From: Trueperella bernardiae
GTDB lineage: Bacteria > Actinomycetota > Actinomycetes > Actinomycetales > Actinomycetaceae
DNA length: 64,000 nucleotides
Direction of reading: 5' to 3'
Assembly: GCF_001469025.1 (NCBI RefSeq)
Contig: NZ_LNIZ01000001.1
Coordinates: 62,001-126,000, forward strand
Under the pieces are notes generated by a model. That model was not told where the DNA came from, searched no databases, and saw only the letters and a list, made by a program, of their open reading frames with translations. Every line of letters starts with the position of its first letter. Position 1 is the stretch's first letter. Position numbers and translations under genes: made by a program. Shown here piece after piece: positions 33,400 to 42,452 of the stretch.

Positions 33400-35961
33400 A
33401 TGGCTCGGACGAATAAGCCCGTCAATTCACGGCAACCCAAGCCCGCGGAAGAGGCGCAGCGCAGCTACGAGGGGCTTGCCTTCATCATGCTCGCGCTCGC
33501 GATCATCGTGGCGCTTCGCGAGTGGTTCTCCCTGTCTGGCCTGCTCGGCGACATCATCCATCACGCCACAGCCGGCGTGGTCGGCGCGTTGTCCATCTTC
33601 GTGCCCATCATGCTGATCGGCGTCGCGGTCAAGCTCTTCCGCCGATCGGTGGGCAACACGAACCGGCGCTTCGTCATCGGCCTTGCCCTGCTCACTATCT
33701 CGATCACGGGTATTCTTCACGTGTCGATGGGCCAGCCGGCGATCTCGGATGGATTTGGAGGCCTGGAGAGCGCGGGCGGCATCGTCGGCCTGGTCTCCGG
33801 CGGGCTACTCGCCCTGCTCGTGTCGGTCTGGGGTGCCGTCCCGCTCCTCGTGTTGCTCGGCGTGTACGCCATGCTGTTCTCGCTCAACACCTCGGTGCGC
33901 GACATCATCGACTGGGTCAAGGGCCGCCGCGAGGCTCGACTGGACCGTGCCGACGACGACGCCCCCACCGTCGCCCTGACCGAGCCGGTGCGTTCGCGCG
34001 TGCGGCGAGGAAAGAAGCCGGCCGCCGAGGTCGAGGCGACGAAGGTGGCCACCATCGAATCCGCCGCCGACGATGCCTCGGAGGCAGAGACCGTCGTGGC
34101 CGCTGAGGGCAGTGCCCCCGATCCCGAGCCCACGCCGTCGCGCCCGGCCCGGAAGATAGTGAAGAAGGCCCCGAAGCCCGAGCCGCTGCCGCCGCGCGTC
34201 GAGCAGTTAGAGCTATCGTCCAACATCACCTACACCCTGCCGGCCGCCGACCTGCTGGTCGAGGGCCCTCCGGGTGTGGAACGCTCCGCCGCGAACGACA
34301 CGGTGGTCGAGGCCCTCACCCGTGTCTTCAGCGAGTTCTCCGTGGACGCCGAGGTGGTCGGCTTCTCGCGCGGCCCCACGGTCACCCAGTATGAGGTGGA
34401 GCTCGGCCCGGGCGTCAAGGTCGATCGCATCACCTCGCTGTCGAAGAATATCGCCTATGCGGTGGCGTCGGCGGACGTTCGCATCCTGTCGCCGATCCCC
34501 GGCAAGTCCGCTATCGGCATCGAGATCCCGAATACGGACCGGGAGACCGTCATGGTGGGCGACGTGCTGCGCAGCCCTGTGGCCCGCAAGCAGACCCACC
34601 CGCTCGTCGTCGCCGTGGGCAAGAACGTGGGCGGGCAGTTCGTGGTCGCGAACTTAGCCAAGATGCCGCACCTGCTGGTGGCGGGCGCCACGGGTGCCGG
34701 TAAGTCGTCGTTCATCAACTCGATGATCACCTCGATCATGATGCGCGCCACCCCGGAGGAGGTGCGCATGATCCTCGTGGACCCCAAGCGCGTGGAGCTC
34801 ACGATCTACGCCGGTATCCCGCACCTCATCACCCCGATCATCACCAACCCCAAGAAGGCCGCCGAGGCCCTCGAGTGGGTGGTGCGGGAGATGGACCAGC
34901 GCTACGACGACCTGTCCCACTACGGTTTTAAGCACATCGACGACTTCAACGACGCCGTCCGCTCCGGCAAAGTCACCGCGCCCCCGGGCTCCGAGCGCAA
35001 GCTACAGCCCTACCCCTACCTGCTGGTGGTGGTTGACGAGCTGGCGGACATGATGATGGTGGCCCCGCGCGACGTGGAGGCCTCGATTCAGCGCATCACC
35101 CAGCTCGCGCGCGCCGCGGGCATCCACCTGGTGCTGGCCACCCAGCGCCCGTCGGTGGACGTGGTGACGGGCCTGATCAAGGCGAACATCCCCTCGCGCC
35201 TGGCGTTCATGACGTCCTCGCTCGCTGACTCCCGCGTGATCCTCGACTCCTCGGGCGCCGAGAAGCTTATCGGCATGGGTGACGCGCTCTTCATGCCGTC
35301 GGGCGCGTCGAAACCGATGCGCGTGCAGGGCGCGTGGGTCACGGAGGACGAGATCGCGGCCGTGGTCAAGCACGTCAAGGTCCAGATGCAGCCGGTCTAC
35401 CGCGAGGACGTGATCCCCAAGGCTGAAAAGCGCGTGATCGACGAGGAGATCGGTGACGACCTCGACATCCTTCTCCAGGCCGCCGAGCTCGTGGTCACCA
35501 CCCAGTTCGGCTCGACCTCCATGCTCCAGCGCAAGCTCCGCATCGGCTTTGCCAAGGCGGGCCGCATGATGGACCTGCTCGAGGCCCGCGAGGTGGTCGG
35601 CCCCTCGGAGGGCTCGAAGGCACGCGAGGTGCTCGCCACCCCCGAACAGCTGCCCACTGTGCTCGCGATGATCCGCGGCGAGGACGTCTCCCTTCACGAT
35701 CCCGAGGGCGAGGACCGTTACGCCGACGCCGACTTCGGCGACGCCGACGTGGCCCGCGAACCCGACGCCGAATCCCGCCCGTATGCCAACGGGGAGGCGG
35801 GTGCGGGCGTGGACCTGGACGAGGACGGGGCGAGCGAGGACGTGCCAGCCGACCGCACGGTCGTCCTCAACAACGACCGCTACGCCACCGACCCACTCGC
35901 CTACGAGCCGGAAGAGGATGACCCGGACGAGGACGCCTGGCAGCTCACCGGCCGCGACTAG
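33400..35961 (+). CDS. ftsK: DNA translocase FtsK/SpoIIIE
   Basis: 853 aa from ATG 33400, preceded by AGAGGGGAC; in-frame TTG/ATG codons 18–21 nt upstream are possible. Four membrane segments lie in about residues 25–165, then a charged linker, then the motor: FSRGPTVTQYEVELGPGVKV, Walker A GATGAGKS at 429–436, Walker B LLVVVDELADM. The DNA-reading gamma domain is present (SMLQRKLRIGFAKAGRMMDL). It pumps chromosome ends away from the septum. The C-terminus is an acidic tail of about 100 residues. It is shorter than E. coli FtsK because the linker is short. Confidence 0.95.
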   Translation: MARTNKPVNSRQPKPAEEAQRSYEGLAFIMLALAIIVALREWFSLSGLLGDIIHHATAGVVGALSIFVPIMLIGVAVKLFRRSVGNTNRRFVIGLALLTISITGILHVSMGQPAISDGFGGLESAGGIVGLVSGGLLALLVSVWGAVPLLVLLGVYAMLFSLNTSVRDIIDWVKGRREARLDRADDDAPTVALTEPVRSRVRRGKKPAAEVEATKVATIESAADDASEAETVVAAEGSAPDPEPTPSRPARKIVKKAPKPEPLPPRVEQLELSSNITYTLPAADLLVEGPPGVERSAANDTVVEALTRVFSEFSVDAEVVGFSRGPTVTQYEVELGPGVKVDRITSLSKNIAYAVASADVRILSPIPGKSAIGIEIPNTDRETVMVGDVLRSPVARKQTHPLVVAVGKNVGGQFVVANLAKMPHLLVAGATGAGKSSFINSMITSIMMRATPEEVRMILVDPKRVELTIYAGIPHLITPIITNPKKAAEALEWVVREMDQRYDDLSHYGFKHIDDFNDAVRSGKVTAPPGSERKLQPYPYLLVVVDELADMMMVAPRDVEASIQRITQLARAAGIHLVLATQRPSVDVVTGLIKANIPSRLAFMTSSLADSRVILDSSGAEKLIGMGDALFMPSGASKPMRVQGAWVTEDEIAAVVKHVKVQMQPVYREDVIPKAEKRVIDEEIGDDLDILLQAAELVVTTQFGSTSMLQRKLRIGFAKAGRMMDLLEAREVVGPSEGSKAREVLATPEQLPTVLAMIRGEDVSLHDPEGEDRYADADFGDADVAREPDAESRPYANGEAGAGVDLDEDGASEDVPADRTVVLNNDRYATDPLAYEPEEDDPDEDAWQLTGRD

Positions 35962-37224
35962 CTACTCGCGTGAGCTGGTGACCGTGGCCCCCGTGGCCTC
36001 GGGCGGAGCGGTGCGCTCGGGCCCGGAGGTTTCCATAACGGGGTAGGTCACTTCGGCCCGCCCAGCGATCTCCTGGGCCGACAGGCGCAGGTCCCCGGGA
36101 TATTCGCCGAGCGTGAGGGGCAGGAGCGGGTGTAGCTTTTCGCCGGCGCGCCGGTCCTGGGTGACGGCCATCCAGTCGAAGTCGACGACGGCCGCCCCGT
36201 CGTCGTTTGCCTCGATCGTGGCGGTGGTGATGAGGCCCGTGGTGACGCGGTAGCCGTGGTTTTCCACCGTCTGGCCCGAGATCTGGTTGCCCATCGAGTA
36301 GACCACCCACATGCCGTCCCCGGTGGGGCCGCCCGGGAGTTTGGCGAGCGGTTCGGGGACGTGAGAGTGGTTGCCGAAGACGAGGTCGACCTCGCCGGAG
36401 TCGGCCAGGAGCTGGGCGATATCGACCTGTTCGGCGATGGGTTCGGAGACGTACTCGGTTCCCCAGTGCATGGAGACGATGACGATGTCAGCCCCGAGCT
36501 CGCGCGCCCGCTTAGCGTCCTCCACCACCGTCTCGACGGGGGAGCCGAGCTCACCCACCACGTTCCACGAATAGGGGTGATCGGCCGGGATCGGGATGCC
36601 GTTGGTGAGCGTGGTGGCCGAGATGTGGGCAATCTTCACCGTGTGGTTGACGCCCTCGACCGTGTAGAACTGAATCTGCTCGGCCTCGTCCTGGGTTCGG
36701 GCCGCGCCGGCCCAGCCCATCCCCGCGCCGGACAGCGCCTCGATCGTGGTCTCCACCCCGCCAAAGCCGCGGTCCATCGTGTGGTTGGTGGCGAACGCAC
36801 AACCGTCGAAGCCGATCTCGGCAAGTGACGCCGCCAGGTCGTAAGGCGCGCCGAAGTTGGGGTAGTTCGAGGGCATCTGATCCGGGCCGACGATCGGGAT
36901 CTCAAGCGCGCAGATCGCCACGTCCGAGTTCGCGATGTAATCCTTGATCGGGGCGTAGTACGGGGTGTAGTCGTAGGTCTCCCCGGCGATCCGGGCCGCC
37001 TCGTTGACCGACAGGTGCAAAAGGATGTCCCCGCCCGAACTGACCGTGAAGTACTCCGGGTCCGCGGTCGGCGTCGGGCTCGGCGTCGGGGTGGGCATGG
37101 CCGGAGCGTTGGACGTGGACGGGCCAGACGGCGTCGTGGGCGAGGAGGCGGAGCCTGTTGAGTCGCTACACGCGCCGAGGGCGAGCACGATCGTCAGTGC
37201 GGCGAGTGTGACGGGCTTTTTCAA
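35962..37224 (-). CDS. CapA-family lipoprotein
   Basis: 420 aa from TTG 37224, with GGAGG (minus strand, 37230–37234) 5 nt upstream. A lipoprotein signal peptide has lipobox LGAC with C19 as the lipidated residue, then a Ser/Thr/Pro linker to about 57. The CapA-type metallophosphoesterase-like domain follows: GGDILLHLSVN, ATNHTMDRG, VSMHWGTEY and FGNHSHVPEP, all with expected Asp/His ligands. CapA relatives support poly-gamma-glutamate capsule synthesis in Bacillus, but stand-alone lipoprotein forms have unknown roles, and no capB or capC is nearby. Its stop is adjacent to the ftsK stop. Confidence 0.87.
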   Translation of the reverse strand: MKKPVTLAALTIVLALGACSDSTGSASSPTTPSGPSTSNAPAMPTPTPSPTPTADPEYFTVSSGGDILLHLSVNEAARIAGETYDYTPYYAPIKDYIANSDVAICALEIPIVGPDQMPSNYPNFGAPYDLAASLAEIGFDGCAFATNHTMDRGFGGVETTIEALSGAGMGWAGAARTQDEAEQIQFYTVEGVNHTVKIAHISATTLTNGIPIPADHPYSWNVVGELGSPVETVVEDAKRARELGADIVIVSMHWGTEYVSEPIAEQVDIAQLLADSGEVDLVFGNHSHVPEPLAKLPGGPTGDGMWVVYSMGNQISGQTVENHGYRVTTGLITTATIEANDDGAAVVDFDWMAVTQDRRAGEKLHPLLPLTLGEYPGDLRLSAQEIAGRAEVTYPVMETSGPERTAPPEATGATVTSSRE

Positions 37225-37263
37225 CGCGGCCTCCGGTGAGCTTTATTTAACGTGGACATGATC

Positions 37264-37269
37264 TACAGT
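37264..37269 (+). promoter_or_regulatory. -10 box (TACAGT), leaderless promoter of pgsA–cinA
   Basis: TACAGT ends 6 nt before GTG 37276; TTTATT at 37242–37247 is a possible -35 with a 16-nt spacer. AGAGGA directly before the GTG is too close to act as a ribosome binding site. Confidence 0.48.
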
Positions 37270-37275
37270 AGAGGA

Positions 37276-37851
37276 GTGGAAGAGAAACGTCAGGTACCTT
37301 TGGTCAACATCGCAAACGCATTGACGGTACTCCGGCTCGTGCTGGTGCCCGTCTTCATCTGGGCGTTTCTTGACCCCACGCCTGCTCGCAGCTGGCTGTC
37401 CTGGGCGATCTTCGCACTCGCCGCCTTCACCGACAAGCTCGACGGGCACCTGGCCCGCAGCCGCGGCCTGATCACGAACTTCGGCAAGCTCGCCGACTCG
37501 ATCGCGGACAAGTTCCTGATCATCTCCGCCCTCGTCATGCTTTCGGCGCACGGGATCCTGTGGTGGTGGGTGACGATCGTGTTCATCGTGCGTGAGGCCG
37601 GCATCACCATCATGCGCATGGTGGTGGTGAAGAAGAAGGTGATGTCCGCGGGCCGCGGCGGCAAGATCAAGATGATGGCACAGTCGGTGGGCGCGGGTAT
37701 GCTCATCATCCCGTGGTACTCGTTCCTCCCCTCCGCACTCGCCACCGCGATCATGTGGATGTCCTACGGGCTCATCGCGATCGCGCTCTTCTTCGCGCTG
37801 ACCTCGGCGGTCGAATACATCCGGGAGGCGCGCAACATTGGCGAGGACTGA
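37276..37851 (+). CDS. pgsA: CDP-diacylglycerol–glycerol-3-phosphate 3-phosphatidyltransferase
   Basis: 191 aa from GTG 37276 (MEEKRQVPLVNIANALTVLR). It makes phosphatidylglycerol phosphate at the membrane. The CDP-alcohol phosphotransferase signature is intact: DKLDGHLAR, G in NFG, then LADSIADK supplying the last aspartates. About five to six membrane segments. It is followed by cinA with a 14-nt overlap and shortly by clgR and recA, the usual actinobacterial order ftsK–pgsA–cinA–clgR–DUF3046–recA. Confidence 0.94.
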   Translation: MEEKRQVPLVNIANALTVLRLVLVPVFIWAFLDPTPARSWLSWAIFALAAFTDKLDGHLARSRGLITNFGKLADSIADKFLIISALVMLSAHGILWWWVTIVFIVREAGITIMRMVVVKKKVMSAGRGGKIKMMAQSVGAGMLIIPWYSFLPSALATAIMWMSYGLIAIALFFALTSAVEYIREARNIGED

Positions 37852-38323
37852 CGCCGTCACCCACCTCCCCGCCCTCATCGCCTCGCTGACGGAGCGGGGG
37901 AGGACCATCGCGGTGGCCGAATCCTTGACCGGCGGGCGCGTGGCGTCGGCCATCGTCTCCGTGCCGGGGGCCTCGGCGTGCTTCCAGGGCGGCGTCGTCG
38001 CCTATGCGAGCGAAGCGAAAGCTGTCATCCTCGGGGTGAGCCGGGCGCGGCTGGAGGAGACGGGACCGGTGGACGGCGTCGTCGCCGAGCAGATGGCTGC
38101 GGGCGTGGCCAAACTTTTCGACGCCGACTTCGCCGTGGCCACCACGGGCGTCGCCGGGCCTGGAAGCGCGGACGGGCACGAGGCCGGGACCGTGTGGATC
38201 GGCATTCGCACGCCGCAGGGCACGACGTCGGAGCTGTTTCACTTCGCGGGAAACCGCGATGAGGTGCGCAACGCCGCCGTTTTGGAAGCCCTGGGGATAA
38301 TCGAACGCGCAAGTGCAAAGTAG
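37838..38323 (+). CDS. cinA: CinA C-terminal family protein (nicotinamide-nucleotide amidohydrolase, PncC-like)
   Basis: 161 aa, consisting only of the CinA C-terminal domain. Family members deamidate nicotinamide mononucleotide in pyridine-nucleotide recycling. AVAESLTGGRVASAIVSVPG and ATTGVAGPGSADGHEAGTVW are the conserved segments. The start is TTG 37838, inside pgsA, with GGGAGG (37823–37828) 9 nt upstream; no better start exists in frame. Association with recA is old and conserved. Confidence 0.92.
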   Translation: MARTDAVTHLPALIASLTERGRTIAVAESLTGGRVASAIVSVPGASACFQGGVVAYASEAKAVILGVSRARLEETGPVDGVVAEQMAAGVAKLFDADFAVATTGVAGPGSADGHEAGTVWIGIRTPQGTTSELFHFAGNRDEVRNAAVLEALGIIERASAK

Positions 38324-38432
38324 CGGTAAACTCCAACGAGCCTCTCAGGGAACTTTCAGCTTCGAATGGGAATATCTTCTCAAGACGCGAAGTTAGCCAT
38401 GAGTGAAGGCTACTAGCAGAATGAGAGTAGAC

Positions 38433-38804
38433 ATGATGAATGAAGCCACCCGCACTGAGACCGTCCTGTTCCGCCGCGAACTGGGGGATGTCCTGCGGGA
38501 TTACCGCCAGCGTCAGGGGCGCACCCTGCGCGAGGTGTCGTCAGGCGCGCGAGTCTCCCTCGGTTACCTGTCGGAAGTTGAGCGTGGGCAGAAGGAAGCA
38601 TCTTCGGAGCTGCTGCACTCGATCTGCCGCGCGTTGAATGTCCCCATGAGCCACGTGCTGCGCCTCGTTGCTGACCGCATCGACGTGGCCGAGGGCCGCA
38701 CCCCGCCGATGGTGCGCAAGATGCAGGCGGCGCGCGCGGCCGGGGTTCGCATCCCGGATACTGCCGAGGCCCTCCTCGCCGGTGAGCTCGCGCCCACTCG
38801 ATGA
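38433..38804 (+). CDS. clgR: ClgR-like helix-turn-helix transcription regulator
   Basis: 123 aa from ATG 38433 ([20 protein letters not shown]); GTG 38403 and ATG 38421 are in-frame alternatives. The XRE-type helix-turn-helix spans [20 protein letters not shown] and [20 protein letters not shown], a very close match to ClgR. In actinobacteria ClgR activates clp protease and other stress genes and usually itself. The 79-nt gap upstream has CTTCG (38360) and CGAAG (38388) as an imperfect dyad that might be its own operator. DUF3046 follows with an ATGA overlap. Confidence 0.9.
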   Translation: MMNEATRTETVLFRRELGDVLRDYRQRQGRTLREVSSGARVSLGYLSEVERGQKEASSELLHSICRALNVPMSHVLRLVADRIDVAEGRTPPMVRKMQAARAAGVRIPDTAEALLAGELAPTR

Positions 38805-39013
38805 GGCACTCCGAATTTTGGGAGGTTGTTGAGCGGGCGTTTCCGAATGGGCGTGGCCTCGCCCTCGCACATGACCTCGTGATCCCGGAACTGGGGTCGC
38901 GGCCGGCGGCGGAGGCGATCGCGGACACCGATCCGCAGGAGGTGTGGCACGCCTTGCGCGTGGCGATGGACCTGCCGGAGTCCTACGAATACCTGCATAG
39001 GAAAAGCAAATAG
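38801..39013 (+). CDS. DUF3046 family protein
   Basis: 70 aa. The family opening [17 protein letters not shown] and the ending [12 protein letters not shown] are clear. DUF3046 genes lie immediately upstream of recA throughout actinobacteria; the function is unknown. It is coupled to clgR by a 4-nt overlap and is followed by a strong terminator, so it is not cotranscribed with recA. Confidence 0.88.
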   Translation: MRHSEFWEVVERAFPNGRGLALAHDLVIPELGSRPAAEAIADTDPQEVWHALRVAMDLPESYEYLHRKSK

Positions 39014-39020
39014 CAATGAG

Positions 39021-39052
39021 AGGGGCGATCCTGCGGGGTCGCCCCTTTTGTT
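39021..39052 (+). terminator. Intrinsic terminator after clgR–DUF3046
   Basis: An 11-bp stem with one wobble (39021–39031 with 39036–39046), loop TGCG, then TTTTGTT including the last stem T. It isolates the recA promoter from the upstream operon. Confidence 0.85.
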
Positions 39053-39073
39053 GTGCGCGACACGCGGGGGAGC

Positions 39074-39104
39074 TTGCCATCTCGAACGAATGTTCGGCTA
39101 AAGT
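39074..39104 (+). promoter_or_regulatory. recA promoter with LexA box
   Basis: TCGAAC-GAAT-GTTCGG (39082–39097) matches the actinobacterial/Gram-positive SOS box (TCGAAC N4 GTTCGA) at all but the last base. It sits between TTGCCA (39074–39079) and TAAAGT (39099–39104), a -35/-10 pair with a long 19-nt spacer, so LexA bound here would block polymerase directly. A leader of about 160 nt follows. Confidence 0.8.
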
Positions 39105-39162
39105 TATCCACGGCAACTCGTTTCGCACACCTAACCCCAATTTCAGGGGGTGCAGAAAAAGA

Positions 39163-39264
39163 ATGTCGGAGGTCGGGCATATCGTTGCTGGTATGGCGCT
39201 CGGGGAGGGCGCACACCAAAAAAGACCTGTTCTATCAACCGGCCCACACGGCCCCAATACGTGA
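39163..39264 (+). CDS. Possible 33-aa leader peptide before recA
   Basis: ATG 39163 opens a 33-codon frame ([16 protein letters not shown] start, GPHGPNT end). Its TGA at 39262–39264 overlaps the recA ribosome binding site GAGGAA (39263–39268). It lies wholly in the recA leader. No ribosome binding site precedes it and no family is recognised. It may be chance, or a coupling peptide. Confidence 0.2.
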   Translation: MSEVGHIVAGMALGEGAHQKRPVLSTGPHGPNT

Positions 39265-39272
39265 GGAAAAAC

Positions 39273-40316
39273 ATGGCAAAGAAGGAAACCGCCGATCGCG
39301 AAAAGGCACTGGCAACCGCGCTCGGGCAGATCGATCGTCAATTTGGTAAGGGATCGGCAATGCGCCTCGGGGACGCGCCGGAGGTGCGCGTGAAGGTGAT
39401 CCCCACCGGCTCGCTCGCACTCGATGTCGCACTCGGCATCGGCGGCCTCCCGCGGGGTCGAATCGTTGAGATCTACGGCCCGGAGTCCTCGGGTAAAACC
39501 ACCGTGGCCCTGCACGCGGTTGCCTCCGCGCAGGCGGCTGGCGGTATTGCCGCCTTTATCGACGCCGAACACGCGTTAGATCCGGAATATGCCAAGAAGC
39601 TCGGCGTGGATACGGACGCGCTCATCGTCTCCCAGCCCGATACGGGCGAACAGGCGCTTGAGATCGCGGACATGCTGATCCGTTCAGGTGCGCTGGACAT
39701 CATCGTGGTTGACTCGGTGGCGGCGCTCGTGCCGAAGGCCGAGATTGAGGGCGACATGGGCGATTCGCACGTCGGCCTCCAGGCCCGGCTCATGTCCCAG
39801 GCGCTACGTAAGCTTACGGGCGCTCTGTCCGCCTCGGGCACCACCGCGATCTTCATCAACCAACTGCGTGAGAAGATCGGCGTCTTCTACGGCAACCCGG
39901 AAACCACCACGGGCGGGCGCGCCCTCAAGTTCTACTCCTCGGTGCGCCTGGACGTGCGCCGCATTGAGACCTTGAAGGAAGGCTCGATGCCGGTGGGCAA
40001 CCGCACGCGCGTGAAGGTGGTGAAGAACAAGATGGCCCCGCCCTTCAAGCAGGCCGAGTTCGACATCCTCTACGGCCAGGGCATCTCGAAGGAGGGCGGC
40101 ATCATCGACATGGCGGTGGATGCCGGCGTCATCCGCAAGTCCGGTTCCTGGTACACCTATGAGGGTGACCAGCTGGGCCAGGGCAAGGAGAAGGTGCGCC
40201 AGTTTCTCAAGGACAATCCGGAGATATCCGAGGAGATCGAGGTTAAGGTCAAGGCCCAGCTCGGGGTGGGCGAAGGCGCGGCCACCGAGGAGGAGATGGC
40301 TGAGGTTGATGAGTAG
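39273..40316 (+). CDS. recA: RecA recombinase
   Basis: 347 aa from ATG 39273 with GAGGAA upstream. It forms filaments on single-stranded DNA, drives strand exchange and triggers LexA self-cleavage. Walker A GPESSGKT is residues 69–76, Walker [18 protein letters not shown]-binding loops around [14 protein letters not shown] and [11 protein letters not shown], and the C-terminal acidic tail EEEMAEVDE. There is no intein. An in-frame extension upstream to 39150 is rejected. recX follows with a one-base stop/start overlap. Confidence 0.98.
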   Translation: MAKKETADREKALATALGQIDRQFGKGSAMRLGDAPEVRVKVIPTGSLALDVALGIGGLPRGRIVEIYGPESSGKTTVALHAVASAQAAGGIAAFIDAEHALDPEYAKKLGVDTDALIVSQPDTGEQALEIADMLIRSGALDIIVVDSVAALVPKAEIEGDMGDSHVGLQARLMSQALRKLTGALSASGTTAIFINQLREKIGVFYGNPETTTGGRALKFYSSVRLDVRRIETLKEGSMPVGNRTRVKVVKNKMAPPFKQAEFDILYGQGISKEGGIIDMAVDAGVIRKSGSWYTYEGDQLGQGKEKVRQFLKDNPEISEEIEVKVKAQLGVGEGAATEEEMAEVDE

Positions 40317-40861
40317 TGGTCGACTACTCTGAGGACCCCCGCCCGCGGCGCCGGCGCGACTTCGTGGAGCGCCGGGCTGCGCGGGCGGCGGCCCGCAACG
40401 AGGAGGACTGGCACGTCTACGCCCGTAACCTGTGCTACCGGCTGCTCGCGGCGCAGGAGCGCTCGCGCCGGCAGCTCCGTGATGCGATGGAACGCAACCT
40501 CGTGCCCGATGAGATCGCGCAGGCAACGCTCCAGGCGTTCGTGGACGCGGGACTTGTGGATGACGAGCGCTTTGCGTACATGTACGTGCGTTCGAAGTTC
40601 GAGGGGAAGGTGACCACACGGCGCGTGCTTGCCCAGGAACTGCGCGCCAAGGGCGTGGAGGGTGAGCTGGCCCAGCGGGCGCTGGAGCAGATAACGGTGG
40701 AGGATGAGCTGGAGGCGGCCATCGCGTTTGCTCGCAAGAAGGCGGCATCGATGGCTGGCCTGGAGGAAGAGAAGAAGCGCCGGCGCCTCTATGGCGCGCT
40801 CGGCCGGCGCGGGTTTAGCCCGGAACACATTCGGCAGGCGATGGAGGCGGCTCTCGGTTAG
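40316..40861 (+). CDS. recX: Regulatory protein RecX
   Basis: 181 aa from GTG 40316. RecX limits RecA filament growth. Three tandem three-helix repeats are visible, with [40 protein letters not shown] and [13 protein letters not shown] typical of the family. The N-terminal 30 residues are charged and basic. Translationally coupled to recA, so it rises with the SOS response and provides negative feedback. Confidence 0.93.
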   Translation: MVDYSEDPRPRRRRDFVERRAARAAARNEEDWHVYARNLCYRLLAAQERSRRQLRDAMERNLVPDEIAQATLQAFVDAGLVDDERFAYMYVRSKFEGKVTTRRVLAQELRAKGVEGELAQRALEQITVEDELEAAIAFARKKAASMAGLEEEKKRRRLYGALGRRGFSPEHIRQAMEAALG

Positions 40862-40909
40862 GTGCGCCATCTCGCAGATGTGGGAGGTGGGGCCGCGGAC
40901 GTTTGCCAG

Positions 40910-40915
40910 TAGACT
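40910..40915 (+). promoter_or_regulatory. -10 box (TAGACT), leaderless promoter of miaB–miaA
   Basis: TAGACT ends exactly 7 nt before ATG 40923. The GGGG just before the ATG is too close to be a useful ribosome binding site. Confidence 0.52.
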
Positions 40916-40922
40916 GGCGGGG

Positions 40923-42452
40923 ATGACTGAGCTGAAGACTTACGCGGTGCGCACCCTCGGGTGCCAGATGAACGTCCACGATTCCGAGCGCCTGGCCGGC
41001 CTCCTCGACGCGGCCGGGTATGTGCCCGTGTCCGAGGTGCCCGACAAGGCGGCGCGCGCCACCGACGCGGGGGACGAGGGCGCGGATGTACTGGTGATCA
41101 ACACGTGCTCCGTGCGCGAGAACGCGGCCACCAAGCTGTTCGGCAACCTCGGCCAGCTCGCGGCCGTCAAGCGTCAGCGCCCCGGCATGCAGATCGCCGT
41201 GGGCGGGTGCCTAGCCCAGCAGCTGCGTGGCGGGATCGTGGAGAAGGCGCCGTGGGTTGACGTCGTCCTCGGCACCCACAACCTTGACGTGCTGCCCGCG
41301 TTGCTCGAGCGCGCCCGGCACAATGATGAGGCGGCGGTGGAGATTGAGGAGTCGCTCAAGGTTTTCCCCTCCACCCTGCCCACGCATCGCGAGTCGGTTT
41401 ACGCCGCCTGGGTCTCCATCTCGGTGGGCTGTAACAACACGTGCACGTTTTGCATCGTGCCGCACCTGCGCGGCAAGGAACGGGACCGGCGGCCGGGGGA
41501 GGTCCTGTCCGAAGTCGAGGCCGTGGTGGCTGAGGGTGCCATCGAGGTGACCCTGCTCGGCCAGAACGTCAATTCATATGGCGTTGGTTTTGGTGACCGC
41601 GGCGCGTTCGCCAAGTTGCTGCGGGCCACGGGTGAGATCGAGGGCCTGGAGCGCGTGCGCTTCACCTCACCGCACCCGGCCGCCTTCACTGACGATGTGA
41701 TCGCCGCGATGGCTAAGACCCCGAACGTCATGCCCTCCCTTCACATGCCCCTGCAGTCCGGCTCGGATCGGATCCTGCGGGCCATGCGCCGTTCGTACCG
41801 TTCCGAGCGCTTCCTTGGGATCCTGGACCGCGTGCGGGCGAAGATCCCGAACGCCGCGATCACCACCGATATCATCGTGGGCTTCCCCGGAGAGACCGAG
41901 GAGGACTTCCAGGCCACGCTCGACGTGGTGGAGGCCTCGCGCTTCAGCTCGGCCTTTACCTTCATCTATTCGCCGCGCCCGGGTACCCCGGCGGCCGACA
42001 TGGCCGACCAGGTGCCGGAGGAGGTGGCGAAGGACCGGCTCAACAGGCTGGTCGCCCTCCAGGAGCGCATCAGCGCCGAGGACGCGAAGGCGCTCGAAGG
42101 CACCACGGTGGAGGTCCTCATCTCCGAGGGTGAGGGTCGCAAGGATGGGGCGACCGAGCGCGTGACGGGCCGCGCCGAGGACAACCGCCTGGTCCACGTG
42201 GCCCTGCCGGAGGGCCTGCTGGAATCGGAGCGCCCGCGCCCGGGCGACTGCGTGCGGGCCACCGTCACGTATGGTGCTCCCCACCACCTGCTGGCCGACT
42301 CGGCCCTCGAGGGCGGCACGTTCTCGATTCGCCGCACGCGCGCCGGGGATGCCTGGGAGCGCGGAGTCAAGCGCCGCGCCGAGCTGGCCAATGAGGCCGC
42401 GGGCATCGCGCCTGTCGGACTTGGACTGCCGACCATCCGCCCGCGATCGTGA
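40923..42452 (+). CDS. miaB: tRNA-2-methylthio-N6-dimethylallyladenosine synthase
   Basis: 509 aa from ATG 40923. A radical-SAM methylthiotransferase that adds the 2-methylthio group to i6A37 of tRNAs reading U. The N-terminal UPF0004 domain holds the auxiliary-cluster cysteines in [16 protein letters not shown] and GGCLAQ. The radical SAM motif CNNTCTFC is intact. A C-terminal TRAM domain follows at about 380–450. The far C-terminus is about 30 residues longer than E. coli MiaB. GTGA overlap with miaA puts both steps of A37 modification in one operon. Confidence 0.96.
   Translation: MTELKTYAVRTLGCQMNVHDSERLAGLLDAAGYVPVSEVPDKAARATDAGDEGADVLVINTCSVRENAATKLFGNLGQLAAVKRQRPGMQIAVGGCLAQQLRGGIVEKAPWVDVVLGTHNLDVLPALLERARHNDEAAVEIEESLKVFPSTLPTHRESVYAAWVSISVGCNNTCTFCIVPHLRGKERDRRPGEVLSEVEAVVAEGAIEVTLLGQNVNSYGVGFGDRGAFAKLLRATGEIEGLERVRFTSPHPAAFTDDVIAAMAKTPNVMPSLHMPLQSGSDRILRAMRRSYRSERFLGILDRVRAKIPNAAITTDIIVGFPGETEEDFQATLDVVEASRFSSAFTFIYSPRPGTPAADMADQVPEEVAKDRLNRLVALQERISAEDAKALEGTTVEVLISEGEGRKDGATERVTGRAEDNRLVHVALPEGLLESERPRPGDCVRATVTYGAPHHLLADSALEGGTFSIRRTRAGDAWERGVKRRAELANEAAGIAPVGLGLPTIRPRS

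Noticed and set aside
39150-39272. In-frame N-terminal extension of RecA
   Set aside because: The extension is unlike any RecA N-terminus, and ATG 39273 has a good ribosome binding site and the normal start.
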